This document shows positions 1-9,232 of a stretch of DNA of 64,000 nt, in pieces. Both the position numbers and the translations under genes were made by a program. This DNA is from UBA1181 sp963648205 (GTDB lineage Bacteria; Bacteroidota; Bacteroidia; Bacteroidales; Paludibacteraceae): the NCBI GenBank assembly GCA_963648205.1, contig CAVJCT010000038.1, positions 1 to 64,000 on the forward strand. The letters run 5' to 3'. Below the pieces are notes generated by a model, which did not search any database, was not told the origin of the DNA, and saw only the letters and a list, made by a program, of their open reading frames with translations. Positions within the stretch are counted from its first letter, which is position 1. Each line of letters begins with the position of its first letter.

Positions 1-54
1 ACCGGGGACACAAGGATTTTCAGTCCTTTGCTCTACCAACTGAGCTATGGCACC
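1..54 (-). tRNA. tRNA-Phe (GAA), 3' part outside the window
   Basis: Read on the minus strand, the sequence starts GGTGCCATAGCTCAG, a typical acceptor and D arm, followed by a five-base-pair anticodon stem (AAGGA/TCCTT) with loop CTGAAAA. This gives anticodon GAA for phenylalanine. The window begins just after the anticodon arm, so the variable loop, T arm and acceptor 3' strand are missing. A promoter-like sequence lies about 65 bases upstream. Confidence 0.95.
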
Positions 55-116
55 AAATTTCAATTTTTAATTTCTCTTTGCTTTCGATTAACATTGTTTG
101 TTTCTCGATTGCGGTG

Positions 117-148
117 CAAAGGTAGCACTATTTCCGACACTACCAAAA
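117..148 (-). promoter_or_regulatory. Promoter of the tRNA-Phe gene
   Basis: On the minus strand, TACCTTTG at 124-117 matches the Bacteroidota -7 consensus TAnnTTTG exactly. A TTTTG at 148-144 sits 19 bases upstream, where the -33 element is expected. It faces away from the promoter of the next gene, making 55-215 a divergent control region. Confidence 0.7.
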
Positions 149-162
149 TTTCAGAGCAATAA

Positions 163-195
163 TTTTTGATTTTTCTTAAACTTTTTTCACCTTTG
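163..195 (+). promoter_or_regulatory. Promoter of the YgjP-like gene
   Basis: TTTTTG at 163-168 and CACCTTTG at 188-195 are 19 bases apart. The second differs from TAnnTTTG only in its first base. The predicted transcript would start about 15 bases before the GTG start codon at 216, a very short leader. Confidence 0.5.
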
Positions 196-215
196 CATCA
201 TAAAACGCTAATATT

Positions 216-938
216 GTGGATATTACATTTTCAGATAAAGAGTTCGGAAATATCATTCTCCGTGAGAATGGTCGCCTAAAACGTGTCGGAATCTCCATCA
301 CGGCGTCTCAAATCATCCTAAAAAAGCCTACTTTCTACCCAAGATCAGAAGCTTTGATGTTTTTCAATGACCATCGCGACTGGATTCGAGAGAAAATACA
401 ACTCAGAAAAGCAAAAACAAAACGCATTCTACTCGCTCCCGACGTTCCCTTCTTCTGCAGTGCCTTCTCCATAAAATATCAGTCTCACGAAAAGAGCAAT
501 TTCAAGGCGCAACTACTACGTTCACAAAAAGAATTGCTGATTTTCTATCCTACACAAACCGATTTCAATGATGATGCCACGCAGAAAACGCTCGGCAAAA
601 TCGTCAGCAATGCTCTTCTTATTGAGGCAAAACAAATCCTTCCACCTTGGCTGAAACAAGTTGCCGAAACGCACGGATTTCAATATGCCGAATGTAAAGT
701 GTCGCGCATGCGTTCGCAATGGGGCAGTTGCTCGTCGAGGAAGTCCATCCACCTCTCCTCGTCTCTCCTACTTCTTCCAACCGAATTAGCCGAAGCCATT
801 ATGCTCCACGAACTCTGCCACACCATCGAGATGAACCATGGTCCGCGGTTTCACGCACTGATGGCTAAACACACGCAAAACAAAGAAGCCGAACTCACAC
901 GCCAACTTCACGACTATGCCCATGTCTTGCACATCTAA
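216..938 (+). CDS. YgjP-type (DUF45) metallopeptidase
   Basis: A 240-residue protein of the YgjP/SprT-like family (DUF45), predicted zinc-dependent peptidases of the cytoplasm whose substrates are largely unknown. The sequence shows the zinc motif HELCH at residues 198-202 and a third likely ligand at H208 (NHGPRF). It is preceded by the family-typical SQWGSCSS stretch. There is no signal peptide or membrane segment. The start is GTG; no in-frame ATG lies between the promoter and the conserved N-terminus. The length is normal for the family. It stands alone, with 195 bases before the next gene. The family call is solid, the cellular role is not known. Confidence 0.88.
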   Translation: MDITFSDKEFGNIILRENGRLKRVGISITASQIILKKPTFYPRSEALMFFNDHRDWIREKIQLRKAKTKRILLAPDVPFFCSAFSIKYQSHEKSNFKAQLLRSQKELLIFYPTQTDFNDDATQKTLGKIVSNALLIEAKQILPPWLKQVAETHGFQYAECKVSRMRSQWGSCSSRKSIHLSSSLLLLPTELAEAIMLHELCHTIEMNHGPRFHALMAKHTQNKEAELTRQLHDYAHVLHI

Positions 939-1020
939 CTGATTTTCAGTCGTTTCTATTGGAATAAGACAAACCGCTAAACACATTTCTCTAAATTCGC
1001 CTTATTTTTAACCTTTTTTG

Positions 1021-1028
1021 TATCTTTG
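1021..1028 (+). promoter_or_regulatory. -7 box upstream of the giant coiled-coil gene
   Basis: TATCTTTG is an exact TAnnTTTG match. No convincing -33 TTTG is seen at the usual distance. If used, it would give a leader of roughly 100 bases. Confidence 0.5.
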
Positions 1029-1133
1029 TAATTCCGTATTTTTGCGTTGCTTATAGCGTTTATATGCTGTGTAGCAACAAATTATGCGATTTGAAACAGG
1101 CAATATAAGAACCGATATAGATACTTTGAAACG

Positions 1134-4100
1134 TTGAGACGCTTTCTATTCATACTCTTTACGATAACCCTTCTGGCCACGCAACTCGTTGTGGCTCAGA
1201 CGGATGCCGACCGTTATAGGGAGGAACAACGCCTTCGTGTAGAGCAGTTGAAAGAACGTCGTAAACGTGAGAAAGCGGAAGAAAAAGAGAAAGCGGAAGA
1301 GACGAAACAGGCTCTCGAGGAAGAGAACAACGCAAAGAAAGAGGCTGTCAACGCTTCTAAAGAGGCTGCTTCGGCTTCTAAAAATGCAGAAAAAGAAGCA
1401 ACCGCACAGAAAAAAGAGGCTGCAGCCCAGAAAAAGCAAGCAGACAAAGCCAATCAGACAGAAAAACTCAAGGAATACGAGCAGATTCTCGAAAACGAGC
1501 GTCAGGCACGCGAACTTCGCCAACAGCGTGAGGCTGAAATGAAAAGAATCAACCAAGAGCGTTGGGCTGCAAAGCAGAAGGAAATCGACGAAGAGCGTGC
1601 GAAGGATGAGGCAGAGGCTGCTCAAAAGCAACAGAAATACGTTGAGGCTGTTGAGCAACAGAAACTGCAACGCGAAATCAACCGTCAAAAAGAAATCGAG
1701 GCTCGCGAACAGCAGAAAAAGGCTTGGCAAGAGAAGAAACAGTCTATCGATGCTGCCAATGCCGAAGCGTCAGCCGCTGAGAAAGAGCGTATTATGCAAG
1801 ACTATCTCAAGTCGGTTGAATTGGAGAAGCAAGCTCGCGAAATGCGTCTTCGCAAAGAGGCTGAGTTGAAGAATCAGTACACCGAACTCTGGAATAAGAA
1901 GAAGTCGGAGATCGAAGAGGCTCGCAAGAAAGAGAAAGAAGAAAATCTTCGTCGCCAAAAGGAGTATGAGGCAATTATTGCCAAGCAACGTGAATCTCGT
2001 GAGGCTCGCGACAAACGTGATGCCGAAAAGGCTCAACAAGACAAGGAACTCTGGGAGCAAAAGAAGAAAGAACAAGAAGAACTCCGCAAGAAGCAACAAG
2101 AAGAAGAGGAGCAAAAAGCCTCAGAATATCGTGCTGCCGTAGCCCGCAACAAAGAGGCTGCCGAGCAACAACGCCAAGAAGAGGCAGAAAAACGTGCCAA
2201 AGAGAAGGAACTCGCCGAGCAACGTCAACAGCAGATTCGTGAACAACGTGAGGCGCAAGAGCAAAGGCGCAAAGAGGCTGAAGAGAAGCGTAAACAGGCA
2301 GTTGCAGCCCGTCAAGCTGCTCAGCAAGAGCGTTTAGAGCAACAAAAGCAGTTGCAGGCACAACGTCAACAGCGTGAAGCCGAGCGTAAAGTAGCCGAGC
2401 AAGAGAAACTTCGTCTTCAAAAGGAAAAAGAGAAACAAAAACGTGAAGAGGCAAAGGCTGCAGAGGCACAAAAACGTGAGCAAAAACGTATCAGCGAGCA
2501 GAAGAAACGTGAACTTTCTCTTCAACTGAAGGAGAAGGAAAAGGCTCGTAAAGAGGCTCAAAAACGCAAAGAGCAAGATATTGCTAATCGTCTGAAAGCG
2601 AAACGTTTAATCGACAAACAGAAGCAGATAGACCTTCGTCAGGCTCAACGTGAACGTGCAGCCGCCCAAAAGCAGGCTGAACGTGAACGTATCAACGCTA
2701 TGCGCGAAAAGAAGAAAGAGCAACTTCTTATCCAGCAAGAGAAGCGCAAAGAGAACATGGAGAAGATGCAAGAGCGCAAACAGCGTGAGAAAGAGGCTGA
2801 GGCTCAACTCAAAGCCTACCAGCAACGTCAAGCTGAACTCGCAGAAGCTCAAGCCAAACTTGCAGAACAGAAAGAAGCCGACGAGAAGGAGAAAGAGCGT
2901 CTTCGCAAAGAACAAGAGAAGATAGAAAAAGAGACTATGAAGTTGGCGAAGAAGATCGTCAGCAACAAGGCCAAAGAGTATAAGAAACAGGATAAGGCGC
3001 AAGCGAAGTTGGAGCGTGAGCAAGACAAACTTGCCGAGCAGGCTCGCAAAGACTCCATCAAATTTGCCCAGATGGATGCTGAAGAACGTGCCAGATACGA
3101 AGAGGAAGACCGCATCGACAGTCTTCGTCACCTCTCTTCTAAGCAGAAGAAGGAATTGAAGAAGAAGCAAGAGTTGCAAGAACAACTGCTCTCGCAAGAG
3201 GCAAGCGACGCTGTCTTGCTCGCCAATGGTGATTTCGACCTCATCACTGGCGAACGCGACACGACAGACCTTCCTGAGGATGTTCTTGAGCGTCTGCGCA
3301 AGAAGAAAGAGAAAGAGGTTGTCGACTTTCCTATGGATGAAGACGAGTTGCCAGACTTTGCCGATTCTTTAGGGGTAGACTCCACCGCTGTCGACTCTGT
3401 CATTCCATTCTCTTCGACCATCGACTCTACTTTGTTGAAACAGCAAATCGCCGAGTTAGAGAAGGAGTTGGACAACGTTCGTGAAATCAACACCATCGAG
3501 CGGCAGAACAAGAGAAAAGGAAGAAAGAAGGAATATGTCTTGAACCGTATCAAAGTGCCAAACTGTAGATACCTCAACGACGTAATCTATGAGCGTGATA
3601 AATTTGAGTTCCGCTACGATCTTGATTTCTTCGTTCACTATTTTGACCACCGCTATTTCCACAAGAAGAAATTCTACGACCGCACCGACACCACTCGTTG
3701 GGTGGCTCAGAAGGTGATTCGTTTGGTGGGTAACACGAAATATCGCCACACGGATTTCAACAAGGTAGTCGACTCTATCGCAGGTATGATGCCATACTAC
3801 CCTGTTCCTGAATATCTCGACTCCGTCATTTCCGAATTGAACCTCGAGTATCTGGCTACGGGTGAAATCAAGGTCAAATTCCGCAACACACGTCAGAAGT
3901 CCATCATCGCCAAAGTTAAACCTACGAAGATAGACGACAACGGCTTCGGTTCGATGGGAGACATCACCTTCTACACAGGCAACAAGCGTCGTATCATCGA
4001 GCAGTTGAACGCCTCTGCATTCGACTCTGTCATCGGTTTGAAAGACTCTGCCGAGGTAAAAGAGCAAATCTTAGCAGATTCGTTGGAAACTGTCATCGCA

Positions 4101-4991
4101 GCCAAGTCTGAACACGACGAGTTCGTCCACACACAGGATAGTTTGAGCAACTTGTCTGATAGTCTCTCCCTCACTGCCGAACAACGTGAGGTGGTACGCA
4201 AGAAATTGGACGCTATCTTCTGGGCTGATGATTCCGACTCGACCGCAACAGAAGACCATATTGAGGTGGAAGGCAACTTAGCTTCTAAGCCAGTGAACTT
4301 CGCCGACCTCGACCAGTTAGTGAAATTGGCAGAGAAAGAGAAGAAGGCGAAAGTGGCAGAACGTGAACGCGCTCGCCGTGCCGCCGCCATCAAGAAACTC
4401 CAAGAAGAGGAAGCTGCTGCCGAAGCAGAACTCCGCAAGGAAGAGGAGTTAGAAGGCGAAGATTCGGGTGAAGAGGACGCAGGAACCACACCTTCAATCG
4501 CGCCAACAGGCAATAGCGAAGAGGGCGTTGACGATATCGAAGACTCACCATTCGCAGAGCCAGTTGTAGCAACTCCAGAGCCTCAACAGACAGCAACCGA
4601 AGCTGAGCAACAAGAGGTGGCAACGGAAGAAGTGGCATCAGAAGAGAATACAAAAGAGGATTCTCGTGCATCAAAGAAAAAGAAGGAGAAGAAAAACAAA
4701 AAGGCAGAAGAAGCCCCTGTAGAAGAGAAAACAGAAGAGGCAACTGAGCCAGTTTCCGAAACCGCCCCACAATCAGTTCCTGAAGAGGTGAAGGAAGAAC
4801 CCGCTGAAGAAGTGAGTGCAGATGAGCCTCAGAATGAAGGAAAAGCGAAGGCGAAAAAAGAGAAGAAAAAGAAAGAAAAGAAGAAGAAATCTGAAGAAGT
4901 TGCAGATGAAGCAGAGTCAGCCGAACCTACTCCAACGGAAGACAATGCCGACACCGCTGCACCTTCTGAAGAAGACGCTTCAACAGAATAA
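1134..4991 (+). CDS. Giant exported coiled-coil protein, K/E/Q/R-rich
   Basis: I do not recognise this 1285-residue protein. A TTG start gives a clear signal peptide (RRFLFILFTITLLATQLVVAQ), so it is probably exported to the periplasm or envelope. Residues of about 23-690 are an almost unbroken charged helix rich in K, E, Q, R and A, with repeated RKEAE/EKRKQ-like units, predicted to form a very long coiled coil. A region at roughly 797-975 has normal composition with aromatic residues (FEFRYDLDFFVHYFDHRYF) and looks folded. From about 1030 the chain is acidic/lysine-rich, with KKKEKKKK clusters, and probably disordered. The plan (export signal, long helix, globular segment) recalls TolA-like envelope-spanning proteins, but no TolA domain is visible. 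cdsA follows after 35 bases, possibly in the same transcript. No upstream in-frame ATG exists, which supports TTG. Confidence 0.7.
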   Translation: MRRFLFILFTITLLATQLVVAQTDADRYREEQRLRVEQLKERRKREKAEEKEKAEETKQALEEENNAKKEAVNASKEAASASKNAEKEATAQKKEAAAQKKQADKANQTEKLKEYEQILENERQARELRQQREAEMKRINQERWAAKQKEIDEERAKDEAEAAQKQQKYVEAVEQQKLQREINRQKEIEAREQQKKAWQEKKQSIDAANAEASAAEKERIMQDYLKSVELEKQAREMRLRKEAELKNQYTELWNKKKSEIEEARKKEKEENLRRQKEYEAIIAKQRESREARDKRDAEKAQQDKELWEQKKKEQEELRKKQQEEEEQKASEYRAAVARNKEAAEQQRQEEAEKRAKEKELAEQRQQQIREQREAQEQRRKEAEEKRKQAVAARQAAQQERLEQQKQLQAQRQQREAERKVAEQEKLRLQKEKEKQKREEAKAAEAQKREQKRISEQKKRELSLQLKEKEKARKEAQKRKEQDIANRLKAKRLIDKQKQIDLRQAQRERAAAQKQAERERINAMREKKKEQLLIQQEKRKENMEKMQERKQREKEAEAQLKAYQQRQAELAEAQAKLAEQKEADEKEKERLRKEQEKIEKETMKLAKKIVSNKAKEYKKQDKAQAKLEREQDKLAEQARKDSIKFAQMDAEERARYEEEDRIDSLRHLSSKQKKELKKKQELQEQLLSQEASDAVLLANGDFDLITGERDTTDLPEDVLERLRKKKEKEVVDFPMDEDELPDFADSLGVDSTAVDSVIPFSSTIDSTLLKQQIAELEKELDNVREINTIERQNKRKGRKKEYVLNRIKVPNCRYLNDVIYERDKFEFRYDLDFFVHYFDHRYFHKKKFYDRTDTTRWVAQKVIRLVGNTKYRHTDFNKVVDSIAGMMPYYPVPEYLDSVISELNLEYLATGEIKVKFRNTRQKSIIAKVKPTKIDDNGFGSMGDITFYTGNKRRIIEQLNASAFDSVIGLKDSAEVKEQILADSLETVIAAKSEHDEFVHTQDSLSNLSDSLSLTAEQREVVRKKLDAIFWADDSDSTATEDHIEVEGNLASKPVNFADLDQLVKLAEKEKKAKVAERERARRAAAIKKLQEEEAAAEAELRKEEELEGEDSGEEDAGTTPSIAPTGNSEEGVDDIEDSPFAEPVVATPEPQQTATEAEQQEVATEEVASEENTKEDSRASKKKKEKKNKKAEEAPVEEKTEEATEPVSETAPQSVPEEVKEEPAEEVSADEPQNEGKAKAKKEKKKKEKKKKSEEVADEAESAEPTPTEDNADTAAPSEEDASTE

Positions 4992-5026
4992 TAGAGTTTT
5001 ACCACGACCTTTTAATAACATTTTTT

Positions 5027-5860
5027 ATGTCTGACAAAATTAAAAATCTCATCACAAGAGCATTATCTGGAGCAATATTCGTGGCCATCATGATTGCGAG
5101 CATCTACTGCAATGGAGACTTTTTCTCCATCGTGTTCTTTTTGCTCACCCTCGTCGGGCTGTATGAGTTTTACAAATTGACAAACGACCACTTAGAGGGT
5201 TGCGAGGTCTTCACCATTCCGTCTGTCATCGGCGGAGCGATTGTCTATCTCGCCACCTACCTTATATTCTTCAAGGATCAGTCTGCATTTTGGCTCGCAA
5301 CGCCATTCATCGCATTCGCACTTTTGATGATTGTAGAATTGTTCCGAGAAAAGCAAAACCCTATCGTCAACATTGCCGTTTCTTTGATGGGTATCCTCTA
5401 TGTTGCCGTTCCATTCTCACTTCTCTCGTATGTAGAGTCTACCGAGTATGGATCGCAGATGCTCATTGCTTTCTTCATCACGATATGGGCATCCGACACG
5501 GGAGCCTACTTAGTGGGTATGCTTTTAGGAAAGCACAAAATGTTCGAACGCATCTCTCCAAAGAAGACTTGGGAAGGTCTTGCTGGCGGATTGATATTCT
5601 CTGCCGTCGCAGGTGTTATTTTCTTCAATCTCGACTATTTTCCAGCCTTCACATTGATCTCCTGGTTGACGATTACCATCCTCATCTTCGCCTTCGGTGT
5701 CGTGGGTGATTTAGTGGAATCGCTCATCAAGCGTAGCCTCAACGTTAAAGATTCTGGCAAGTTTTTGCCTGGCCACGGCGGACTGTTAGACCGCTTCGAT
5801 AGTGCCCTCATCGCAGCTCCGGTTCTCTTCTTCGTGGCACTTTTCTCTCTTATTTGTTAA
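5027..5860 (+). CDS. cdsA: Phosphatidate cytidylyltransferase
   Basis: CdsA makes CDP-diacylglycerol from phosphatidic acid and CTP in the inner membrane, the entry step to phosphatidylserine and phosphatidylethanolamine. The 277-residue protein has about seven to eight hydrophobic segments. It carries the full CDP-diglyceride synthase signature at residues 232-259, including SLIKR, KDSGKFLPGHGG and the closing DRFDS. The SPKKTWEG segment upstream is also characteristic. It lies directly after the coiled-coil gene and before psd and pssA, so three consecutive phospholipid steps are encoded together here. In many Bacteroidales cdsA follows ftsH; here ftsH is elsewhere in the window (30294-32399). 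Confidence 0.95.
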   Translation: MSDKIKNLITRALSGAIFVAIMIASIYCNGDFFSIVFFLLTLVGLYEFYKLTNDHLEGCEVFTIPSVIGGAIVYLATYLIFFKDQSAFWLATPFIAFALLMIVELFREKQNPIVNIAVSLMGILYVAVPFSLLSYVESTEYGSQMLIAFFITIWASDTGAYLVGMLLGKHKMFERISPKKTWEGLAGGLIFSAVAGVIFFNLDYFPAFTLISWLTITILIFAFGVVGDLVESLIKRSLNVKDSGKFLPGHGGLLDRFDSALIAAPVLFFVALFSLIC

Positions 5861-5901
5861 ATATTCCTAATAAGACGCATATTTCAACGCAAAATTTTTC
5901 T

Positions 5902-5909
5902 TAAATTTG
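5902..5909 (+). promoter_or_regulatory. -7 box upstream of psd
   Basis: TAAATTTG matches TAnnTTTG 20 bases before the psd start codon. No good -33 element is seen at 19-21 bases, so psd may be read from cdsA as well. Confidence 0.4.
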
Positions 5910-5929
5910 CCGTTCAAACTCTACAAAAA

Positions 5930-6598
5930 ATGAAAATTCATAAGGAAGGTAAAAAACTTTTGCTGAAGGTCTTGGTCGCGCTACTACTCGTCAACGGGTT
6001 GTTGTGGTACTATTGTGGTATGGAACACAAGACTGCATTAGTTGCATTTTCTACTATATCATTCGTCGTATTCATATTCTTAACCAATTTCTTCAGAAGT
6101 CCGAACCGTGTGTTCGAGAATTTTGAGGATGGCATGATTGTCTCCCCTGCCGACGGAACCATCGTCGTCATCGAGCCAACCAACGAAGACGAATACCTCA
6201 AAGAGCGTAGAATGCAAGTCTCTATTTTCATGAGCGTTTTCAACGTGCATGCCAACTGGTATCCAACTCATGGAAAGGTGGTCTACTACACCCACAACGA
6301 TGGTCGCTTTATGGCCGCCAATCTGCCAAAGTCCAGCACTGAGAACGAACGTTCAACCGTCGTCATCGAACTGCCTAACAAAGTGCAGATCTTAGTCAGA
6401 CAGGTGGCAGGTGCTTTGGCTCGCCGTATCGTCACCTACGCCAATGAAGGAGATGAATGCAAGGTGAACTCTCAACTCGGTTTCATCAAGTTTGGCTCAC
6501 GTGTCGACCTCTATTTGCCTTTAGACGCTGAGATTCTTGTGGACATGAAACAGACAGTCCGCGGAAACAAAACCGTCATCGCAAGGTTAAAAAAATAA
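5930..6598 (+). CDS. psd: Phosphatidylserine decarboxylase proenzyme
   Basis: Psd decarboxylates phosphatidylserine to phosphatidylethanolamine. This 222-residue protein belongs to the short class of the family. It has two hydrophobic segments at about residues 10-30 and 38-54 for membrane attachment. SPADG (72-76) and NVHANW (105-110) hold the likely catalytic Asp and His. FGSRVD holds the Gly189-Ser190 bond at which the proenzyme would cleave itself to form the pyruvoyl group. pssA, which supplies its substrate, follows after a 79-base gap. Confidence 0.93.
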   Translation: MKIHKEGKKLLLKVLVALLLVNGLLWYYCGMEHKTALVAFSTISFVVFIFLTNFFRSPNRVFENFEDGMIVSPADGTIVVIEPTNEDEYLKERRMQVSIFMSVFNVHANWYPTHGKVVYYTHNDGRFMAANLPKSSTENERSTVVIELPNKVQILVRQVAGALARRIVTYANEGDECKVNSQLGFIKFGSRVDLYLPLDAEILVDMKQTVRGNKTVIARLKK

Positions 6599-6677
6599 AA
6601 CACAATCGACTTTTCTGACGAATTGTGTCTCATATTGCAGTTTCATTCGTAAATTGCACAATTAAAAATTAGTCTCA

Positions 6678-7397
6678 ATGGGAATCAGAAAGCACATACC
6701 AAACACCATCACGTGTTTGAATCTTTTCTCGGGAAGCATCGCCTCAGTAATGGCCTTTAAAGGTTTCACTTTTTACGCCCTGCTGTTCATCCTCTTAGCT
6801 GCCGTATTCGACTTTTTCGACGGTTTGTCTGCACGAGCATTGCATGTTTCCTCTCCCATTGGCAAAGAATTAGACTCTTTGGCAGATATGGTCAGTTTCG
6901 GCTTCGCTCCGAGTGTCGTCATCTATACGCAACTCACCCTCTGCGATATGCCTGGAAAAGTCCACTGTTTTCTGCCTTTCATTGCCTTTTTGATTGCAGC
7001 CTTTTCTGCCTTGAGATTGGCTAAATTCAACTTAGACGAACGTCAAACTTGCTCCTTCATCGGGTTGGCAACTCCTGCCAACGCACTTTTCTTCGTAGGC
7101 TTGATCGCCACGACAGACCCTCTGATGCCAGTCGCAAGTTACATCGACCGTGGGTGGTTTGGCTTCTTGTTCAACCCTTACGTTGTCGTTGTGTTAATCA
7201 TCATCTTCAGCTATCTGTTGATTTCTGAAATACCAATGTTCTCGTTGAAATTCAAATCGCTCAAATGGAGTGATAACAAAATACGATTCATATTCCTCGG
7301 CATCGACATCATCTTGCTCGCAGCACTTCAGTTGGTAGCCTTGCCATTTATCATCCTTGTTTATTTACTTCTCAGCGTTACCGCATACAAGGAGTAG
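6678..7397 (+). CDS. pssA: CDP-diacylglycerol--serine O-phosphatidyltransferase
   Basis: PssA joins serine to CDP-diacylglycerol, giving phosphatidylserine for Psd. The 239-residue membrane protein shows the complete CDP-alcohol phosphotransferase motif: D45, D48-G49, A52-R53, G62, D66 and D70 with exact family spacing. Several hydrophobic segments follow. With cdsA and psd it makes a nearly complete path from phosphatidic acid to phosphatidylethanolamine. sppA starts 28 bases downstream, so co-transcription is likely. Confidence 0.95.
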   Translation: MGIRKHIPNTITCLNLFSGSIASVMAFKGFTFYALLFILLAAVFDFFDGLSARALHVSSPIGKELDSLADMVSFGFAPSVVIYTQLTLCDMPGKVHCFLPFIAFLIAAFSALRLAKFNLDERQTCSFIGLATPANALFFVGLIATTDPLMPVASYIDRGWFGFLFNPYVVVVLIIIFSYLLISEIPMFSLKFKSLKWSDNKIRFIFLGIDIILLAALQLVALPFIILVYLLLSVTAYKE

Positions 7398-7425
7398 GCG
7401 ACACTGAGCATTTTCTGCCAAATCT

Positions 7426-9198
7426 ATGAGTTTTTGGAAGTCTTTTTTTGCGTCTTTATTAGCAATTTTTGTTTCTGGCGTCATCTTTTTCATTGGCTCG
7501 ATTGTCGCCATTTGCTTTCTCGTTGCCATCTTCTCATCCGATGATACAAGGACCGTTCAAGAGAACACCGTTTTGACCATCTCTTTGGAAGGTGAGTTGA
7601 TAGACCATTCTCAAGAAGATATTTACAACACGATTTTAGACGAAGACATCACGCCCTCTTTGGAAGCCATCGTAGGAGCGATCAAACAAGCAGAGAAAGA
7701 CTCTCTCATCAAAGGTATCTTCATCAAACCAGGCATCCTCTCAACAGGCTACGGTTCGGTAGAAGAGATAAGAAAAGCATTGAAACATTTCAAAGAAACC
7801 ACGGGAAAGCCCATCATCGCCTACTCTGGCAAATATTCGCAAGGCAACTACTATGTTGCCTCCATAGCCGATTCCATCTACCTCAACCCTATCGGCGCAG
7901 TGGATTTTCGAGGCATTGCCACCTCTTCTATGTTCTACAAGTCGCTTTTAGACACTTTAGGCATCGACATGCAGGTGATCAAGATGGGAACCTACAAATC
8001 ATACGGAGAAATGTACACCAGTGATACAATGACTGCTGCCAACAGAGAGCAAAAAGAGCAACTTGTCAACTCACTCTGGACTGAACTCAAAAAAGACATT
8101 TCCGAATCAAGGAATCTCTCCAACGACGAACTCGACACCATCGCCAACAGCATGCTCATCTACCGCACTCCACAAGAGGTGTTGGAGACAGGCTTAATTG
8201 ACGGACTCAAATATGCTGACGAAGTAGAATCCGTTTTCAAAAATCTAATCGGAATCTCCGAGGATGAGGACATGAACTACATTAGCGTAACCGACTATTG
8301 GAATGGCAGTTACGACGGTTCTGACGAAAGCACAACTGAAACTGACCAGATTGCGGTTCTCTACGCAGAAGGCGAAATTGACAATGGTTCGACCACAGGA
8401 TTAAGTTCTTCTAAAACCATCAAACAACTGAAGCAATTGGAAGAAGACAGCACCGTAAAGGCTGTTGTCGTGCGTGTCAACTCACCAGGTGGAAGTGCCT
8501 ACGGTGCAGAGCAGATGTGGCACGCCATAAACCGTTTAAAATCCGTCAAACCAGTGGTTATCAGTATGGGCGATTATGCTGCGTCGGGAGGCTACTATAT
8601 GTCTGTCGCAGCCGACCATATCTTTGCCGAGAGCAAAACCATCACAGGTTCTATCGGTGTGTTCTGCGTCATTCCAAACATTTCAAAATTGACTCATAAA
8701 TTAGGTATTCACCAAGAATTTGTGAAGACGAACGCCAACGCCGACATTCTCTCTACCCTTCTCCAACCTCTCACCGACGAGGAGAAAGAGGTACTTCAAA
8801 GTCACGTTGGAAGTGTCTACAACACCTTCTTAGACCGTGTTGAGGCAGGCAGACCGAACCTGACAAGAGACGAGATAGAGAATTTGGCAGAAGGTCGTGT
8901 ATGGAGCGGTGTAGACGCACTCCACAACGGTCTCGTTGACGAATTGGGAACGTTAGACGATGCCATCCACTATGCTGCTCAAGAAGCCCAATTAGGCTCT
9001 TCCTACAGTGTTTACACCTACCCAGAAGCAGAAGATTGGTGGAAGCAGATGAAACAGTTGCCCAATATCGGTTACGAAAAGATCAAAGCCACCCTCTTCC
9101 CATCAAAAGTACTCTCGTGGGAACAAAATTTGATTCTCCGTTTGCAAAATTTAGATCACGACCAGATGATTATGCCTTACGAAATGATGGTAAGATAG
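7426..9198 (+). CDS. sppA: Signal peptide peptidase SppA, long (67K) type
   Basis: SppA cuts up signal peptides left in the inner membrane. The 590-residue protein has one N-terminal membrane segment (about residues 7-35) and two tandem S49 domains, as in the long Escherichia coli form. The probable catalytic dyad is visible: K191 in TYKSYGE in the first half, and S387 in AASGGYY in the second. It follows pssA by 28 bases. Its stop is followed within 35 bases by the histidine kinase gene, which has its own promoter-like box. Confidence 0.95.
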   Translation: MSFWKSFFASLLAIFVSGVIFFIGSIVAICFLVAIFSSDDTRTVQENTVLTISLEGELIDHSQEDIYNTILDEDITPSLEAIVGAIKQAEKDSLIKGIFIKPGILSTGYGSVEEIRKALKHFKETTGKPIIAYSGKYSQGNYYVASIADSIYLNPIGAVDFRGIATSSMFYKSLLDTLGIDMQVIKMGTYKSYGEMYTSDTMTAANREQKEQLVNSLWTELKKDISESRNLSNDELDTIANSMLIYRTPQEVLETGLIDGLKYADEVESVFKNLIGISEDEDMNYISVTDYWNGSYDGSDESTTETDQIAVLYAEGEIDNGSTTGLSSSKTIKQLKQLEEDSTVKAVVVRVNSPGGSAYGAEQMWHAINRLKSVKPVVISMGDYAASGGYYMSVAADHIFAESKTITGSIGVFCVIPNISKLTHKLGIHQEFVKTNANADILSTLLQPLTDEEKEVLQSHVGSVYNTFLDRVEAGRPNLTRDEIENLAEGRVWSGVDALHNGLVDELGTLDDAIHYAAQEAQLGSSYSVYTYPEAEDWWKQMKQLPNIGYEKIKATLFPSKVLSWEQNLILRLQNLDHDQMIMPYEMMVR

Positions 9199-9219
9199 CA
9201 ATTCTTCCTTTCATTTTTT

Positions 9220-9227
9220 TATATTTG
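9220..9227 (+). promoter_or_regulatory. -7 box directly before the histidine kinase gene
   Basis: TATATTTG is an exact TAnnTTTG match ending five bases before the ATG at 9233. If active it would give a leaderless or nearly leaderless transcript. No matching -33 element was found, so a chance match is possible. Confidence 0.35.
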
Positions 9228-9232
9228 CAAGT

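Noticed and set aside
1146..4770. Many long open frames on the minus strand and in other plus frames across the giant coiled-coil gene
   Set aside because: They are leucine/phenylalanine-rich mirror images caused by the biased lysine/glutamate codons of the real gene; none has a start context or a recognisable motif.
6601..6627. CACAAT/ATTGTG hairpin between psd and pssA
   Set aside because: The stem is short and bulged with no T-run; it is too weak to call.
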